From Colwellia echini (GTDB lineage: Bacteria; Pseudomonadota; Gammaproteobacteria; Enterobacterales; Alteromonadaceae), in contig NZ_PJAI02000011.1 of the NCBI RefSeq assembly GCF_002843355.2, forward strand, positions 60,964 to 124,963: a stretch of 64,000 nt of DNA. The letters are read 5' to 3'. Below the pieces are notes generated by a model, which made no database searches, had not been told where the DNA came from, and worked only from the letters and a program-made list of their open reading frames with translations. Made by a program: the position numbers and the translations under genes. Positions within the stretch are counted from its first letter, which is position 1; each line of letters opens with the position of its first letter. Below are positions 8,321-17,107 of the stretch, piece after piece.

Positions 8321-8421
8321 AATTGTATTTCTCGCAGTTACTAGCTTTAGTAACTATTAGCCTATTTAATAACAAAGTTAATGACGAATTTAATAACTAA
8401 CTTTACAAGTGAAGCTTAATG

Positions 8422-9678
8422 TTAAGCCAAGTAAGAAGATGCAGGTTTTGCTGCTCTTACTTCAATTAATTTACCCGCTTGAAATACATATTCAGCAGCT
8501 AATTCATGACACAGGAAAAATGGCATGCTTTCGGTAAAACCATAAGCGCCTGTGTAACCAAAGACTAACCTTTCGCCAACTGCTGTATTAGACGGTAAAG
8601 ATAAATGCCCCAATTTATCCATGCTAGTACATAACGGCCCATGCAGATCAAATTTCTCCATCGGCGTATTTTGCTCATCAAAATTTTCGCGTAAAATACG
8701 TACTGGGAAAGGTTGGTCGGTAATTGCAGGGCGAATAATATGATTAATACCTGCAGCAAGTACTAACTGCTCTTGTCCGTAGTTTATTTTTCTATCAACA
8801 ACTGGCACCACATAATAACCGCATTCAGCTACCGCGAAACGGCCAAGCTCAAGCCATAACTCTTTCACGCCGGCATTAGCCTTAATAACAGCTAAATCTT
8901 CAATAATTTTATCCCAAGATAAGATGTTACCTTCGCCTAAATAATCTATGCCTAAACCGCCACCTAAATCGAGTACATCCAAAGTCATGCCTATGCTATT
9001 AGCAAGTTCAGTTAATGGTGCTACCATTTGTGACCATAATGAAAACATTTTTTCATTACTCAGCATATTGCCCCATTGGAAAATATGTAAACCACATAGA
9101 TTTAACGCTGGGAAGTTATCAACATGAATACTTTGCCACTGTGCAACCGATAAACCAAAAGGCGTTAAGCTGTTGCCGCCAAGTGGGTTCTTCTCGCCTT
9201 CGTCCCATTGCAGTTGTACACGCAATAGAACTTGTGGCTTTTCAGCATCACTAATTGACCCAGAGTCAGCCGCTTGCTCTTCAATCACTTCATTTAACCA
9301 AGTTAATTGGTTTAAGCTTTCTACCACAAATGTGTTAACACCTTTTTTAACAAAAGCAGCCAACTGTTTTTTAGTTTTTGCAGGGCCAGTGTTCAATACA
9401 CGGTTAGGGTTAATACCTTGCGCTAATACTTGGTTTAATTCCCCCGTACTAGCAACATCAAAGTTGAATCCAACGCTATCTAAGGTTTGAATAATTTTTG
9501 ACAACGGGTTCGCTTTCACTGCAAACCATAACTTAATTACATCTTGCTGCTGTAACCTAGCTAAATGCTCTTTAAGTGCGTCTAAGTTATACACAAAATA
9601 AGCTTGTTCATCTTCAGGTGATTGATGTTGAACTAAGGCGTTTTCAATACTGCTGTCAAACCAAGTGGAAGTTGTCAT
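8422..9678 (-). CDS. Fold-type III PLP-dependent decarboxylase, diaminopimelate decarboxylase-like
   Basis: 418 aa. The PLP lysine is Lys55 in WFAVKANPL. The glycine-rich phosphate loop is DLGGGLGIDY (237-246), the dimer active-site Cys/Asp is in GPLCTSMD (Cys350, Asp354), and Tyr379 lies in GAYGFTESM. The usual HIGSQ segment is replaced by HIFQWGN (198-204). This suggests a substrate or family branch different from housekeeping LysA. Candidate activities are diaminopimelate, carboxynorspermidine or a related D-centre decarboxylation. It sits between the DapD-like and AstE-like genes, with a palindrome-bearing gap upstream. The mechanism class is secure; the substrate is not. Confidence 0.78.
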   Translation of the reverse strand: MTTSTWFDSSIENALVQHQSPEDEQAYFVYNLDALKEHLARLQQQDVIKLWFAVKANPLSKIIQTLDSVGFNFDVASTGELNQVLAQGINPNRVLNTGPAKTKKQLAAFVKKGVNTFVVESLNQLTWLNEVIEEQAADSGSISDAEKPQVLLRVQLQWDEGEKNPLGGNSLTPFGLSVAQWQSIHVDNFPALNLCGLHIFQWGNMLSNEKMFSLWSQMVAPLTELANSIGMTLDVLDLGGGLGIDYLGEGNILSWDKIIEDLAVIKANAGVKELWLELGRFAVAECGYYVVPVVDRKINYGQEQLVLAAGINHIIRPAITDQPFPVRILRENFDEQNTPMEKFDLHGPLCTSMDKLGHLSLPSNTAVGERLVFGYTGAYGFTESMPFFLCHELAAEYVFQAGKLIEVRAAKPASSYLA

Positions 9679-9922
9679 GATAGGATTCTTTATGTTGCTC
9701 TGAATTGGTGAAATAGTGTGTACATTCTCTTTCGTTTAACGTCTTGATTAATTTAAACTCTCAATATAAAACAGTAAACGAAAGGGAATCAATTCAGGGG
9801 TAAATAACATCTAAGTTGTACAGTTCAAATTAAAGAAAAAAGCACGGAATTGACGCATGTCAATGAGTACTTTTGCCGCATAAGTTGAGCTTTACAACGA
9901 CGAGGTTATTTACCCCTAGTAA
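9679..9922. repeat. 122-bp imperfect palindrome in a 244-bp intergenic gap
   Basis: Positions 9796 and 9917 begin a palindrome centred on GCAT at 9855-9858. Pairing the arms without any gap, I count 42 matches in 61 positions. The outermost 13 pairs are perfect (AGGGGTAAATAAC / GTTATTTACCCCT), and the centre is GAC-GCAT-GTC. As RNA it would form one long hairpin immediately after the dapD-like stop. It may be a non-autonomous mobile palindrome or an mRNA-stabilising or attenuating stem between the first and second genes. Confidence 0.75.
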
Positions 9923-10672
9923 TTATCTTAGAATTGACTCTAGTTCTAGGGCAGCATCACTTTGCTCATCGCGGTATTTAACGATTAATGCACAAGCCAT
10001 GTTTAAGCCTTGCGCTTCTGCCCATTCGCCTTTAACTGGGCGAGTACCAGGAACAACAATAGCGTTTTCTGGAATTTCAGCACCTTTTTCACGCATAACT
10101 TGGTTAACACAGTCATATACAGGCACAGATTTAGAAAGTGATACGCCTGGTGCTAATACTGCACCTTTTTTCACAACAATACCTTCAACGATAACAACAC
10201 CTGCACTTAAGAAAGCGTTATCTTCGATAATTACTGGGCTAGCGCCAATTGGCTCTAAAACACCACCAATTTGTACAGCAGCAGAAACGTGAACGTTTTT
10301 ACCTACTTGTGCACATGAACCGATTAACGCATGGCTATCAACCATAGTACCGCTATCAACAAAAGCACCAACGTTGATATATGCTGGTGGCATGATGATT
10401 ACGCCTTTAGCAACATGAGCGCCAGCGCGTACTGATGAACCACCAGGCACTAAACGTACGCCGTCTTCAGGTGAAAATTGACGAGCTGGTAAGTTATGTT
10501 TATCAACAAAACCTAAATAGTTGTCGCCAAAAGAGATGTTTTCACCTGCTTTAAATGCAGCTAAAATGCCTTGTTTTACTTCAACATTTGCATGCCAGTT
10601 ACCGGCTTCATCTTGGTTTGCCGCTCGTAAAGTACCCGCTTCTAACTGCGCTATAACATCTTGCCAGTCCAT
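9923..10672 (-). CDS. dapD: Tetrahydrodipicolinate N-succinyltransferase (DapD-like)
   Basis: 249 aa, slightly shorter than E. coli DapD (274 aa). Left-handed beta-helix hexapeptide repeats fill residues about 75-185. The family signature is VDSGTMVDSHALIGSCAQVG then KNVHVSAAVQIGGVLEP (105-141). DapD transfers succinyl from succinyl-CoA to tetrahydrodipicolinate in lysine/diaminopimelate synthesis. The second half (LSAGVVIVEGIVVKKGAVLAP) differs from the GARSEVVEGVIVEEG of E. coli. This could therefore be a divergent paralogue serving a specialised pathway. It is the first gene of the leftward trio. The acyltransferase call is firm; that it is the housekeeping DapD is less certain. Confidence 0.8.
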   Translation of the reverse strand: MDWQDVIAQLEAGTLRAANQDEAGNWHANVEVKQGILAAFKAGENISFGDNYLGFVDKHNLPARQFSPEDGVRLVPGGSSVRAGAHVAKGVIIMPPAYINVGAFVDSGTMVDSHALIGSCAQVGKNVHVSAAVQIGGVLEPIGASPVIIEDNAFLSAGVVIVEGIVVKKGAVLAPGVSLSKSVPVYDCVNQVMREKGAEIPENAIVVPGTRPVKGEWAEAQGLNMACALIVKYRDEQSDAALELESILR

Positions 10673-11071
10673 TTATTACTCCGATTATCTGAAAATTTTA
10701 TAAAAATTGATAGTCAGTTTTTCCAATCGTATATTGATACTCAACCCACTTGAACATTTATGATTCTGTTGGAATGAACATATACACTAGTTAATTGATA
10801 AAACTAAATATTTTAGTGTGGAGTTTCTATTACTTACAATGTAGTAAATGCCTACCTAAGGTAAATATATAATAACTACGGTACAATAATCTGAAACTCT
10901 TCACCTATAGAACCTATTAGGGTGATTTAATAGGAATTAATGACGGGCGCTATTTAACCATTTTTTTAACTTCGGCACAATTAATACCACGTAAAATAAG
11001 CCTATTCGCTTATACTTAATTCCCGTAGAATGGGCATAATCTTTATTTTTCTATTTATTGCCTTGTCTCTT
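10673..11071. other. Divergent intergenic region between dapD-like and rsmC
   Basis: About 400 bases. A small dyad, CCTATTA (10913-10919) with TAATAGG (10928-10934), is present. No riboswitch architecture or other gene could be recognised. The sequence from 11030 to 11071 could be a translated extension of rsmC if a more upstream ATG is used. Confidence 0.5.
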
Positions 11072-12124
11072 ATGTCTTTATCAAATCCTAGCCAATTATT
11101 ATTACGAAATAGCGAATTACTTAGCGCACAAACCCCATTACTTATTAATTTACCTGAAGATGGTTTTATTGATGCTTATATTGAACTTCATGCCCCTAAA
11201 AGCATTCACTGTTTCAATACCAACTTTATTGACTATCAAGCCCTTAATCTGAAATACGGTAATAAAATAAAAACAACATTTTCAAGTCACTATCAAGTAA
11301 CTATCTATCACGACTTAGTCATAATCGCTTTTCCTAAAAGTAAAGCCGAGCTTAACTTCACTCTTGCTATGATTGCTCATTGTATAGATGAAAAAACCAA
11401 AATATTGTTCGTTGGCGAGAAAAAAGGCGGAATTCAATCGGTTGAAAAATTAACAAAAAGTATTTTATTGTGTTGCCGAAAAGAAGATGCGGCGCGCCAC
11501 TGCCTACTTTATGTAGGTTTATTTCAACCTGAAAAATTATCTACAACATTTACTCTGCAAGACTGGTTTACGCAATATCAAATTACTGTTGACGGTATTG
11601 AGTTAAAAATTGCTTCATTACCCGGTGTTTTCAGTCAGCAAAAATTGGATGTTGGCACCGAATTACTCCTGAATAATTTAACCAATAATATGTCAGGTAA
11701 GGTACTAGATTTTGGTTGTGGTACAGGCGTAATAAGTTGTTTTATTGGTAAGAAATTTACCAATACAGAATTATCATTACTTGATGTGAGTGCGCTAGCA
11801 TTAACTTCTGCACAAGAAAGTTTAAGTTTAAACGGTTTAACTGGGCAGGTATTTGCGTCAAACAGTTTATCTGATGTTAACGAACAATATCAGCACGTAG
11901 TGTCAAACCCACCGTTTCATCAAGGCATTAAAACTCATTATCAAGCCAGCGAAGACTTTTTAACAGGCATAAATAAAAAGTTAGCTCCGCGTGGAAATAT
12001 CATTATTGTCGCCAATAGTTTCTTACGTTATCAGCCGATTATGCAAGCACATATAGGTAATACGAGTATTATCACTAAAGATAAAGGGTTTACTATTTAT
12101 CATGCTCAGCTATTATCAAGGTAA
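11072..12124 (+). CDS. rsmC: 16S rRNA (guanine1207-N2)-methyltransferase RsmC
   Basis: 350 aa from the ATG at 11072. This start gives MSLSNPSQLLLRNSELL, which aligns with the E. coli RsmC N-terminus (SEVLLRHSD). An ATG at 11030 would add an unlikely hydrophobic leader. The duplicated methyltransferase architecture is clear: a degenerate N-terminal half, and a catalytic C-terminal half with the SAM motif VLDFGCGTGVISCFIG and catalytic SNPPFHQGIKTH. RsmC methylates G1207 in the 30S subunit. It is followed after 15 bases by a kinase gene, suggesting cotranscription. Neither start has a strong Shine-Dalgarno sequence. Confidence 0.9.
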   Translation: MSLSNPSQLLLRNSELLSAQTPLLINLPEDGFIDAYIELHAPKSIHCFNTNFIDYQALNLKYGNKIKTTFSSHYQVTIYHDLVIIAFPKSKAELNFTLAMIAHCIDEKTKILFVGEKKGGIQSVEKLTKSILLCCRKEDAARHCLLYVGLFQPEKLSTTFTLQDWFTQYQITVDGIELKIASLPGVFSQQKLDVGTELLLNNLTNNMSGKVLDFGCGTGVISCFIGKKFTNTELSLLDVSALALTSAQESLSLNGLTGQVFASNSLSDVNEQYQHVVSNPPFHQGIKTHYQASEDFLTGINKKLAPRGNIIIVANSFLRYQPIMQAHIGNTSIITKDKGFTIYHAQLLSR

Positions 12125-12139
12125 TTAAGGGATAATTTA

Positions 12140-13774
12140 TTGGCTGCCATGAAAAAATCAGAACAGAGTATTTCATTACATAACCGCTTAGTGCGAAGTA
12201 TCATGGCTTTAGCTGCGGTAATTATGCTTACCTCTTCTGCTGCTATAATTTTTATGGTTGATAAACAAGGTGCTCATGTAATTGCTGATGAAACACGTGC
12301 ATGGGCAAATTTACTTGCCAATAATAGCGCTCAATATTTGCAAAGTGACAATGGTCAAGTTAGATTAAAAAATCAACTAAAAAAATTAATAACAACGCCG
12401 TTAATTAACCATATACATGTTTATCGTACTAACCAAGATGATAGCATTGAATATTTTAGCAGTTACAATCGCAATCATAATTACCCTCCCATTAGTGATA
12501 GAATTTCTGAAATAGCTCAATTAAGTACCGTTCAACACCAAGCCAATCATTTAGAATTAATTGTTAAAATAACCCAAGCGCAAGAAACTATCGGCTATTT
12601 ATTTATTCAAACTAGTCTGCTTGAAAAACAAGCTTTTACCGATAGGCTAGTTTACGTATTACTTGCCTTCTTATTATTTTCTTTAATTCTTGCTTTTGGT
12701 GTTGCTCAATCACTGTTTAATAACATTAATCAACCTATTGACAGTATTGTTGATGAATTAGGTCAAATATCTCGTAGCAGAAACTATCAAACACAGTTAT
12801 CAAAACTCCCGATTAAAGAGTTAGATGTTTTAACCGTCAATATTAATGTATTACTGCTTCGCGTAGAAAAACATATTAATAGTTTAATTGAAGAGCACCA
12901 ACACACACAGACTAAAAACAAAGCGCTAGAACATCGTTTAAGCTCTAGAACTGATGCATTAAAAGAGTCTAATCAAGAGTTACTTTCAACCTTAGAAAAA
13001 CTACATGAGTTTCAAGGTCAGTTAGTTGAAACAGAAAAGATGGCTTCTCTGGGGGATATGGTTGCGGGCATAGCTCATGAGGTTAACACTCCAATAGGTT
13101 TAGGTGTTACTGCTTCGAGTTTATTAGCCGATAAATTAAACGAAATAAAAACAGCCTTTGAAGATAAGACTCTCAGATCCAGTCAATTGAAAAAATTCTT
13201 AAATGACGGCAATGAAAATATATCCATCATACTTCGCAATTTAGAGCGTGCCGCACAATTGATCTCAAGTTTCAAAAAAGTGGCTGTAGATCAATCAAGT
13301 GTTGAGAACAGAACATTTAACATGCGCGATTTAATTAACGAAGTTATTTTAACGCTCTCAGCTAAAATACAATCTGCCAACGTGATTATCACCATGGATT
13401 GCCCTGACGATTTAATTATTAACAGCAAGCCTGGACCTATCAATCAAATATTAATTAACCTCATTCTTAATTCAATCTATCATGGTTTTGATGGTCTTGA
13501 GCAAGGTAATATCTCCATCAGCATTATGAACTTAAGTGATCAAATACACTTTAATTATCGTGATGACGGCGTAGGTATTGATAAAACAATGAAAACTAAA
13601 ATATTTGACCCTTTCACAACCACCAAACGCGGCAGCGGCGGTAGCGGTCTCGGGATGCATTTAGTCTATAACTTAGTTACTCAAGCATTAGGTGGACATA
13701 TTAGTATTGAGGAAGAAAATAAACCGGGTGTGAGCTTTGAGATCACTTTTCCAGTTGAATTAGCAGCAAGTTAA
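12140..13774 (+). CDS. Sensor histidine kinase, membrane-bound, upstream of arcA
   Basis: 544 aa from the TTG at 12140, which has AAGGGA at proper spacing. The next ATG (12149) lies too far from it. Two transmembrane helices (about 18-40 and 168-190) bound a periplasmic domain of about 125 residues. A HAMP-like linker (190-245), a coiled coil (about 250-300), HisKA with phospho-His313 in MASLGDMVAGIAHEVNTPIG, and HATPase_c (N box ILINLILNSIYHG, G1 DDGVGID, G2 GSGGSGLGMHL) follow. The kinase core is like DctB/ZraS-type enzymes. It has no PAS, receiver or Hpt domain and so is not ArcB. It ends 160 bases before arcA, so it may be an additional input or an unrelated rsmC-linked kinase. Confidence 0.85.
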   Translation: MAAMKKSEQSISLHNRLVRSIMALAAVIMLTSSAAIIFMVDKQGAHVIADETRAWANLLANNSAQYLQSDNGQVRLKNQLKKLITTPLINHIHVYRTNQDDSIEYFSSYNRNHNYPPISDRISEIAQLSTVQHQANHLELIVKITQAQETIGYLFIQTSLLEKQAFTDRLVYVLLAFLLFSLILAFGVAQSLFNNINQPIDSIVDELGQISRSRNYQTQLSKLPIKELDVLTVNINVLLLRVEKHINSLIEEHQHTQTKNKALEHRLSSRTDALKESNQELLSTLEKLHEFQGQLVETEKMASLGDMVAGIAHEVNTPIGLGVTASSLLADKLNEIKTAFEDKTLRSSQLKKFLNDGNENISIILRNLERAAQLISSFKKVAVDQSSVENRTFNMRDLINEVILTLSAKIQSANVIITMDCPDDLIINSKPGPINQILINLILNSIYHGFDGLEQGNISISIMNLSDQIHFNYRDDGVGIDKTMKTKIFDPFTTTKRGSGGSGLGMHLVYNLVTQALGGHISIEEENKPGVSFEITFPVELAAS

Positions 13775-13934
13775 TGAATTAAAGCAGTAATAAATTGTTT
13801 TTTCGTTACCATTTGACTAAAATAGACGGATAATTGTATTTGAATAACAATATTTATTCATTCTTACAATCTCAATATCTATTAACATTGTCATTCAAAA
13901 TAGCCATTAAAAAAAACATTAGGTAATTTCCACT

Positions 13935-14642
13935 ATGCAAACTTATCAAGTCTTAGTTGTCGAAGATGAAGATGTCACTCGTTTTAACTTACGTAGTTTA
14001 TTTGAAGCTGAAGGCTATGATGTTTTCGAAGCTATTGATGGCAATAGCATGGCTGAGCAATTACGATTAAACTCAATAAACCTAGTTATCATGGATATTA
14101 ATTTACCGGGTAAAAATGGTCTATTATTAGCAAGAGAGTTAACAGCTAACAAAGACTTAGGTTTAATTTTCTTAACTGGTCGAGACAGTGATATAGACAA
14201 AATTCTAGGTTTAGAAATTGGCGCCGATGATTATTTAACCAAACCTTTTAATCCACGTGAACTCACTATTCGTGCTCGCAACATTTTAAGCCGAATAGGT
14301 CAATCTGGAGTTGAAACTGAACAAGTTCAAAGTATCATTAAATTTAATGAATGGTCTTTAGATAGTAACTCAAGACAAATGACTAGCCCTGAAGGTGAAG
14401 TGATCGCTATTCCTCGTGGTGAATACCGAGCATTGAGCTTATTGATCAAAAACGCGGGTAAAATAATTACTCGCCAAGAATTAATTAAAGAAATGACAGG
14501 TAGAGATTTACGTGAAAATGACCGTACCGTTGATGTAACTATCCGCCGTTTACGTAAACACTTTGAACTGAATTCAGGCACACCTGAATTGATTAATACT
14601 ATTCACGGCGAAGGCTACCGCTTTGTAGGTACTTTAGAATAA
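13935..14642 (+). CDS. arcA: Response regulator ArcA (aerobic/anaerobic respiration control)
   Basis: 235 aa, very close to E. coli ArcA over its length, for example [16 protein letters not shown] and [22 protein letters not shown]. The receiver domain has phospho-Asp54, Thr81 and Lys103. The C-terminal OmpR-type winged helix includes [17 protein letters not shown] and ends [13 protein letters not shown]. ArcA globally represses or activates respiratory genes under low oxygen. The kinase gene upstream has the same orientation, and a stand-alone Hpt gene converges from downstream, as expected for a multi-component Arc phosphorelay rather than a full ArcB next door. Confidence 0.95.
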   Translation: MQTYQVLVVEDEDVTRFNLRSLFEAEGYDVFEAIDGNSMAEQLRLNSINLVIMDINLPGKNGLLLARELTANKDLGLIFLTGRDSDIDKILGLEIGADDYLTKPFNPRELTIRARNILSRIGQSGVETEQVQSIIKFNEWSLDSNSRQMTSPEGEVIAIPRGEYRALSLLIKNAGKIITRQELIKEMTGRDLRENDRTVDVTIRRLRKHFELNSGTPELINTIHGEGYRFVGTLE

Positions 14643-14678
14643 ATTTTTATAAAAGGTATATATAAAAATCATAAAGAA

Positions 14679-14710
14679 CAAGTACCTTAACGTTTAGGTA
14701 CTTGCTTTAT
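14679..14710. terminator. Bidirectional terminator between arcA and the Hpt gene
   Basis: CAAGTACCT (14679-14687) pairs with AGGTACTTG (14696-14704), with an 8-base loop. CTTTATTATTT follows on the plus strand, and an A/T-rich run follows on the other side. Confidence 0.75.
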
Positions 14711-14712
14711 TA

Positions 14713-14737
14713 TTTAACCTGAACTCAGATTACTTAG
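14713..14737. repeat. Fragment of the MITE-like terminal repeat
   Basis: TTTAACCTGAACTCAGATTA resembles the element terminus found at 40701-40894 and matches the fragment at 31254-31275 almost exactly. It is a solo end with no matching second terminus nearby. Confidence 0.5.
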
Positions 14738-15094
14738 CTACTTGCTTGCTAGCCAATTTTTAAAAGTAAAAATTGCGTCCTCATTTAACACTTTCAACTC
14801 GGTCAATAAAACTGCTTTTTCTGCGGTAGAGGCATCGGTTTTTTCTAACACTTTCAATTGAGCATGCAATTGACTCATGCCAACACTAGCAGCTGCACCT
14901 TTCATTTTATGACAATGAGTCTGCCAATCAGTGCTTGATTCGCTTAATTGCGCATTTTCTATATCGTTAAGATAAATTACCACTTGCTGAGTATATAAAG
15001 TGAACATTTTCTCAACTATAACCTTGCCCAATCTATCCAAGTAATCATCGAGTAATACCAGATCTAACTTAGAGCTCATTTGTTCAGCTTGCAT
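14738..15094 (-). CDS. hptA: Stand-alone histidine phosphotransfer protein, HptA-like
   Basis: 118 aa from the ATG at 15094, which has an AAAGAGG ribosome site. An upstream in-frame start at 15115 lacks one. The phosphoacceptor is His62 in HCHKMKGAAASVGM, the classical Hpt HxxKG motif. The rest is an all-helical bundle. In Shewanella a separate HptA relays phosphate from the hybrid kinase ArcS to ArcA. This gene's position, tail-to-tail with arcA, supports the same job. ArcS itself is not in the window. Confidence 0.82.
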   Translation of the reverse strand: MQAEQMSSKLDLVLLDDYLDRLGKVIVEKMFTLYTQQVVIYLNDIENAQLSESSTDWQTHCHKMKGAAASVGMSQLHAQLKVLEKTDASTAEKAVLLTELKVLNEDAIFTFKNWLASK

Positions 15095-15596
15095 AGACAA
15101 CCTCTTTATTACCAAAAATCGCTACCAATAATCGCTATCAATAGTGGCGTATAAATCTATTTTAACGCACTAATATAAATCAAACAAACTTACTGTAATT
15201 TAAACTGAAATTATCAGCTAACCTGATCTGATGCCCCCTTAGAACACGGCATTTGTATAACATTATTAAAATATTATCCAACAATCAATATGAGAGATTA
15301 ACTTAGGCTATTACCGTCTTTGATAGAGAATACTCAACTGTATAAGTAAGCCGCGCTTCCACGAATTTCATGATTAAACAACAACGAAGATAAAACAGAT
15401 AAAACCATTTCTATAAAAGAAACCTCTTACTTAAATAGCCTTTTTAAGGCAGAGGGCGTGATACTTCTGTGACAAATTCACCATAGAAAGGTGATAAATG
15501 CGTGATATCACCGCGATATTTCCAATTCATAATCTCTTTCCGTTAAATAAAAACACAACGACAAACCATTACAACATTCACTGAAAAGGAAAGACC
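15095..15596. other. Divergent intergenic region upstream of the spondin genes
   Basis: About 500 bases without a gene. It holds a small hairpin (GCCTT-TTT-AAGGC near 15438) and three alternating TCACC/GGTGA half-sites listed separately. No promoter with good -35 and -10 could be chosen confidently. An AAGGA site precedes the first spondin ATG. Confidence 0.5.
15478..15512. promoter_or_regulatory. Three alternating TCACC/GGTGA half-sites upstream of the spondin genes
   Basis: TCACC (15478-15482), GGTGATA (15490-15496) and TATCACC (15506-15512) can pair in two mutually exclusive ways. The second pairing is a perfect 7-bp dyad with a 9-base spacer. It lies about 85-120 bases before the ATG. 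It may be an operator, perhaps for the response regulator encoded downstream, or a leader RNA switch. This is inference only. Confidence 0.35.
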
Positions 15597-16316
15597 ATGA
15601 AAGTATTTAAACAATCACCTATTAAATCAACATTAAGCGTATTAGCAATCGCACTTGCTAGTTCAACAATAATGGCACAAGAGTTATCAGTAACAGTTAC
15701 CAACTTAACACAAGGCTTGTATTTTACGCCGGTAATAACAGCTGCACATACTAGCGACAGTTACATTTTTATGCCTGGCGAAATGGCTAGCGCTGAACTG
15801 CAAGCAATGGCTGAAGGTGGTGACATTTCAGGTTTATCAAGCGTATTAATGAATGCAGATGCCAACGTAAATGAAAACCCTGCAGCGGGTTTACTGGCGC
15901 CAGCGACTTCAGCAAGCTTTGATTTAAGCACAGACAGTACTAATACCCATTTATCGCTAGCGGCAATGATATTACCTTCAAATGATGGTTTTGCAGGTTT
16001 AAATAGTTGGGAAATTCCTACTGAAGCAGGTACTTACACGGTATTTTTAAATGCTTACGATGCTGGTACAGAAGCGAATGACGAAGTAAGAGGTAGTGGT
16101 GCACCTGGTGAAGCTGGTATGCCTGTGCCGCCACCGCTTGAAGATGTCATTGGTATGAATGGTACAGGGGTAACTGATATGGAGTCTAACGACAAAGTAC
16201 ATATTCACCGTGGTAGTTTAGGCGATGATGATATGGAAACAGGAAAAAGTGATATCAATAATAGCGTGCAACGTTGGTTAAACCCAGTTGCTAAACTTAT
16301 CATTACAGTGCAATAA
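15597..16316 (+). CDS. Secreted spondin-domain protein
   Basis: 239 aa with a signal peptide (about 1-27, ending IMAQ). The mature part is a spondin N-type beta-sandwich: ELSVTVTNLTQGLYFTPVITAAH, then MPGEMASAELQAMAEGGDISGL, a TVFLNAYDAGTEANDE metal-site-like loop, and a closing WLNPVAKLIITVQ. The same landmarks occur in the next gene. Bacterial spondin-domain proteins are exported and functionally undefined. It is cotranscribed with a lipoprotein paralogue (9-base gap) and followed by a two-component system, suggesting a signal-responsive surface module. Confidence 0.78.
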   Translation: MKVFKQSPIKSTLSVLAIALASSTIMAQELSVTVTNLTQGLYFTPVITAAHTSDSYIFMPGEMASAELQAMAEGGDISGLSSVLMNADANVNENPAAGLLAPATSASFDLSTDSTNTHLSLAAMILPSNDGFAGLNSWEIPTEAGTYTVFLNAYDAGTEANDEVRGSGAPGEAGMPVPPPLEDVIGMNGTGVTDMESNDKVHIHRGSLGDDDMETGKSDINNSVQRWLNPVAKLIITVQ

Positions 16317-16325
16317 GGAGGTTGT

Positions 16326-17054
16326 ATGTCAACTTTAATAACGCAAAAACATAAACGTTTTCCCATTAAATTGTTCTTTGTTAGTTTACTTTCATTAGGA
16401 TTATTCGCTTGTGGTGATAATGATGATACTCCCGCAATTCCTGACGTTGAAGAGCCTATGGAATATAGTTATTCAGTAATGATAACTAACTTAACTTATG
16501 CACAACCATTATCGCCTATTGCCCTAAGCCTTCATAACGATACTAAAATGTGGATGATAGGTGAAAGCGCCTCTATAGCTTTAGAGAAATTAGCAGAAGG
16601 CGGTGACAATACCGATTTTCTTTCATCTGAAAATAATATTGTATCTACATCTAGTGAAAGCCCTCTACCACCAGGTGCTAGCGTAATGTTAGACATTATG
16701 ACGATAGACCCTGTGGCAACTTATTTAACAGTTTCCACCATGTTAGTGAATACAAATGATGCTTTCTCGGGTCTTACTGGAGTAGATATATCAACTTTAA
16801 CTATCGGCCAAGAAAAATCATGGAACTTAAGTGTTTATGATGCTGGTACAGAAAAAAACACCGAAGCAGCAGGTACAATTCCTGGTCCTGCAGATGGCGG
16901 TGTTGGCTTTGATGCAAGCAGAGATGACACTAATCTAGTTAGTTATCATACTGGCATTGTTAGTAAAGATGATGGTTTATCTAACTCAGTTTTAACACAG
17001 GCACATCGTTTTGATAACCCTGCGGTTAAAGTAACCATAACTAGAACTAAGTAG
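16326..17054 (+). CDS. Spondin-domain lipoprotein
   Basis: 242 aa. The lipobox SLGLFAC places the lipidated Cys at about residue 29. A spondin-like domain with the same landmarks as the preceding protein follows: YSVMITNLTYAQPLSPIALSLH, GESASIALEKLAEGGD, LSVYDAGTEKNTE, and closing NPAVKVTITR. A near-perfect Shine-Dalgarno sequence (AAGGAGGT) lies just before the ATG. The pair probably arose by duplication, one copy soluble and one membrane-anchored. Possible roles are ligand binding or sensing input to the kinase downstream. Confidence 0.78.
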   Translation: MSTLITQKHKRFPIKLFFVSLLSLGLFACGDNDDTPAIPDVEEPMEYSYSVMITNLTYAQPLSPIALSLHNDTKMWMIGESASIALEKLAEGGDNTDFLSSENNIVSTSSESPLPPGASVMLDIMTIDPVATYLTVSTMLVNTNDAFSGLTGVDISTLTIGQEKSWNLSVYDAGTEKNTEAAGTIPGPADGGVGFDASRDDTNLVSYHTGIVSKDDGLSNSVLTQAHRFDNPAVKVTITRTK

Positions 17055-17060
17055 CGCCTC

Positions 17061-17103
17061 AAGCCAATGAGCGGATAGTGCTACTATTTTCACTCATTGG
17101 CTT
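17061..17103 (+). promoter_or_regulatory. Two-stage hairpin immediately before the response regulator ATG
   Basis: AAGCCAATGAG (17061-17071) pairs perfectly with CTCATTGGCTT (17093-17103). Inside the loop ATAGT pairs with ACTAT. The stem ends four bases before the ATG at 17108. No T-run follows and no clear Shine-Dalgarno is visible outside the stem. It may limit readthrough or translation of the regulator relative to the abundant spondin mRNAs. Confidence 0.6.
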
Positions 17104-17107
17104 AACT

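Noticed and set aside
10673..11029. Lysine riboswitch upstream of dapD-like gene
   Set aside because: No five-helix junction, no conserved lysine riboswitch motifs and no terminator hairpin could be found in the leader.
12140..13774. arcB identity for the kinase before arcA
   Set aside because: It lacks PAS, receiver and Hpt domains that define ArcB, and has a large periplasmic sensor domain.
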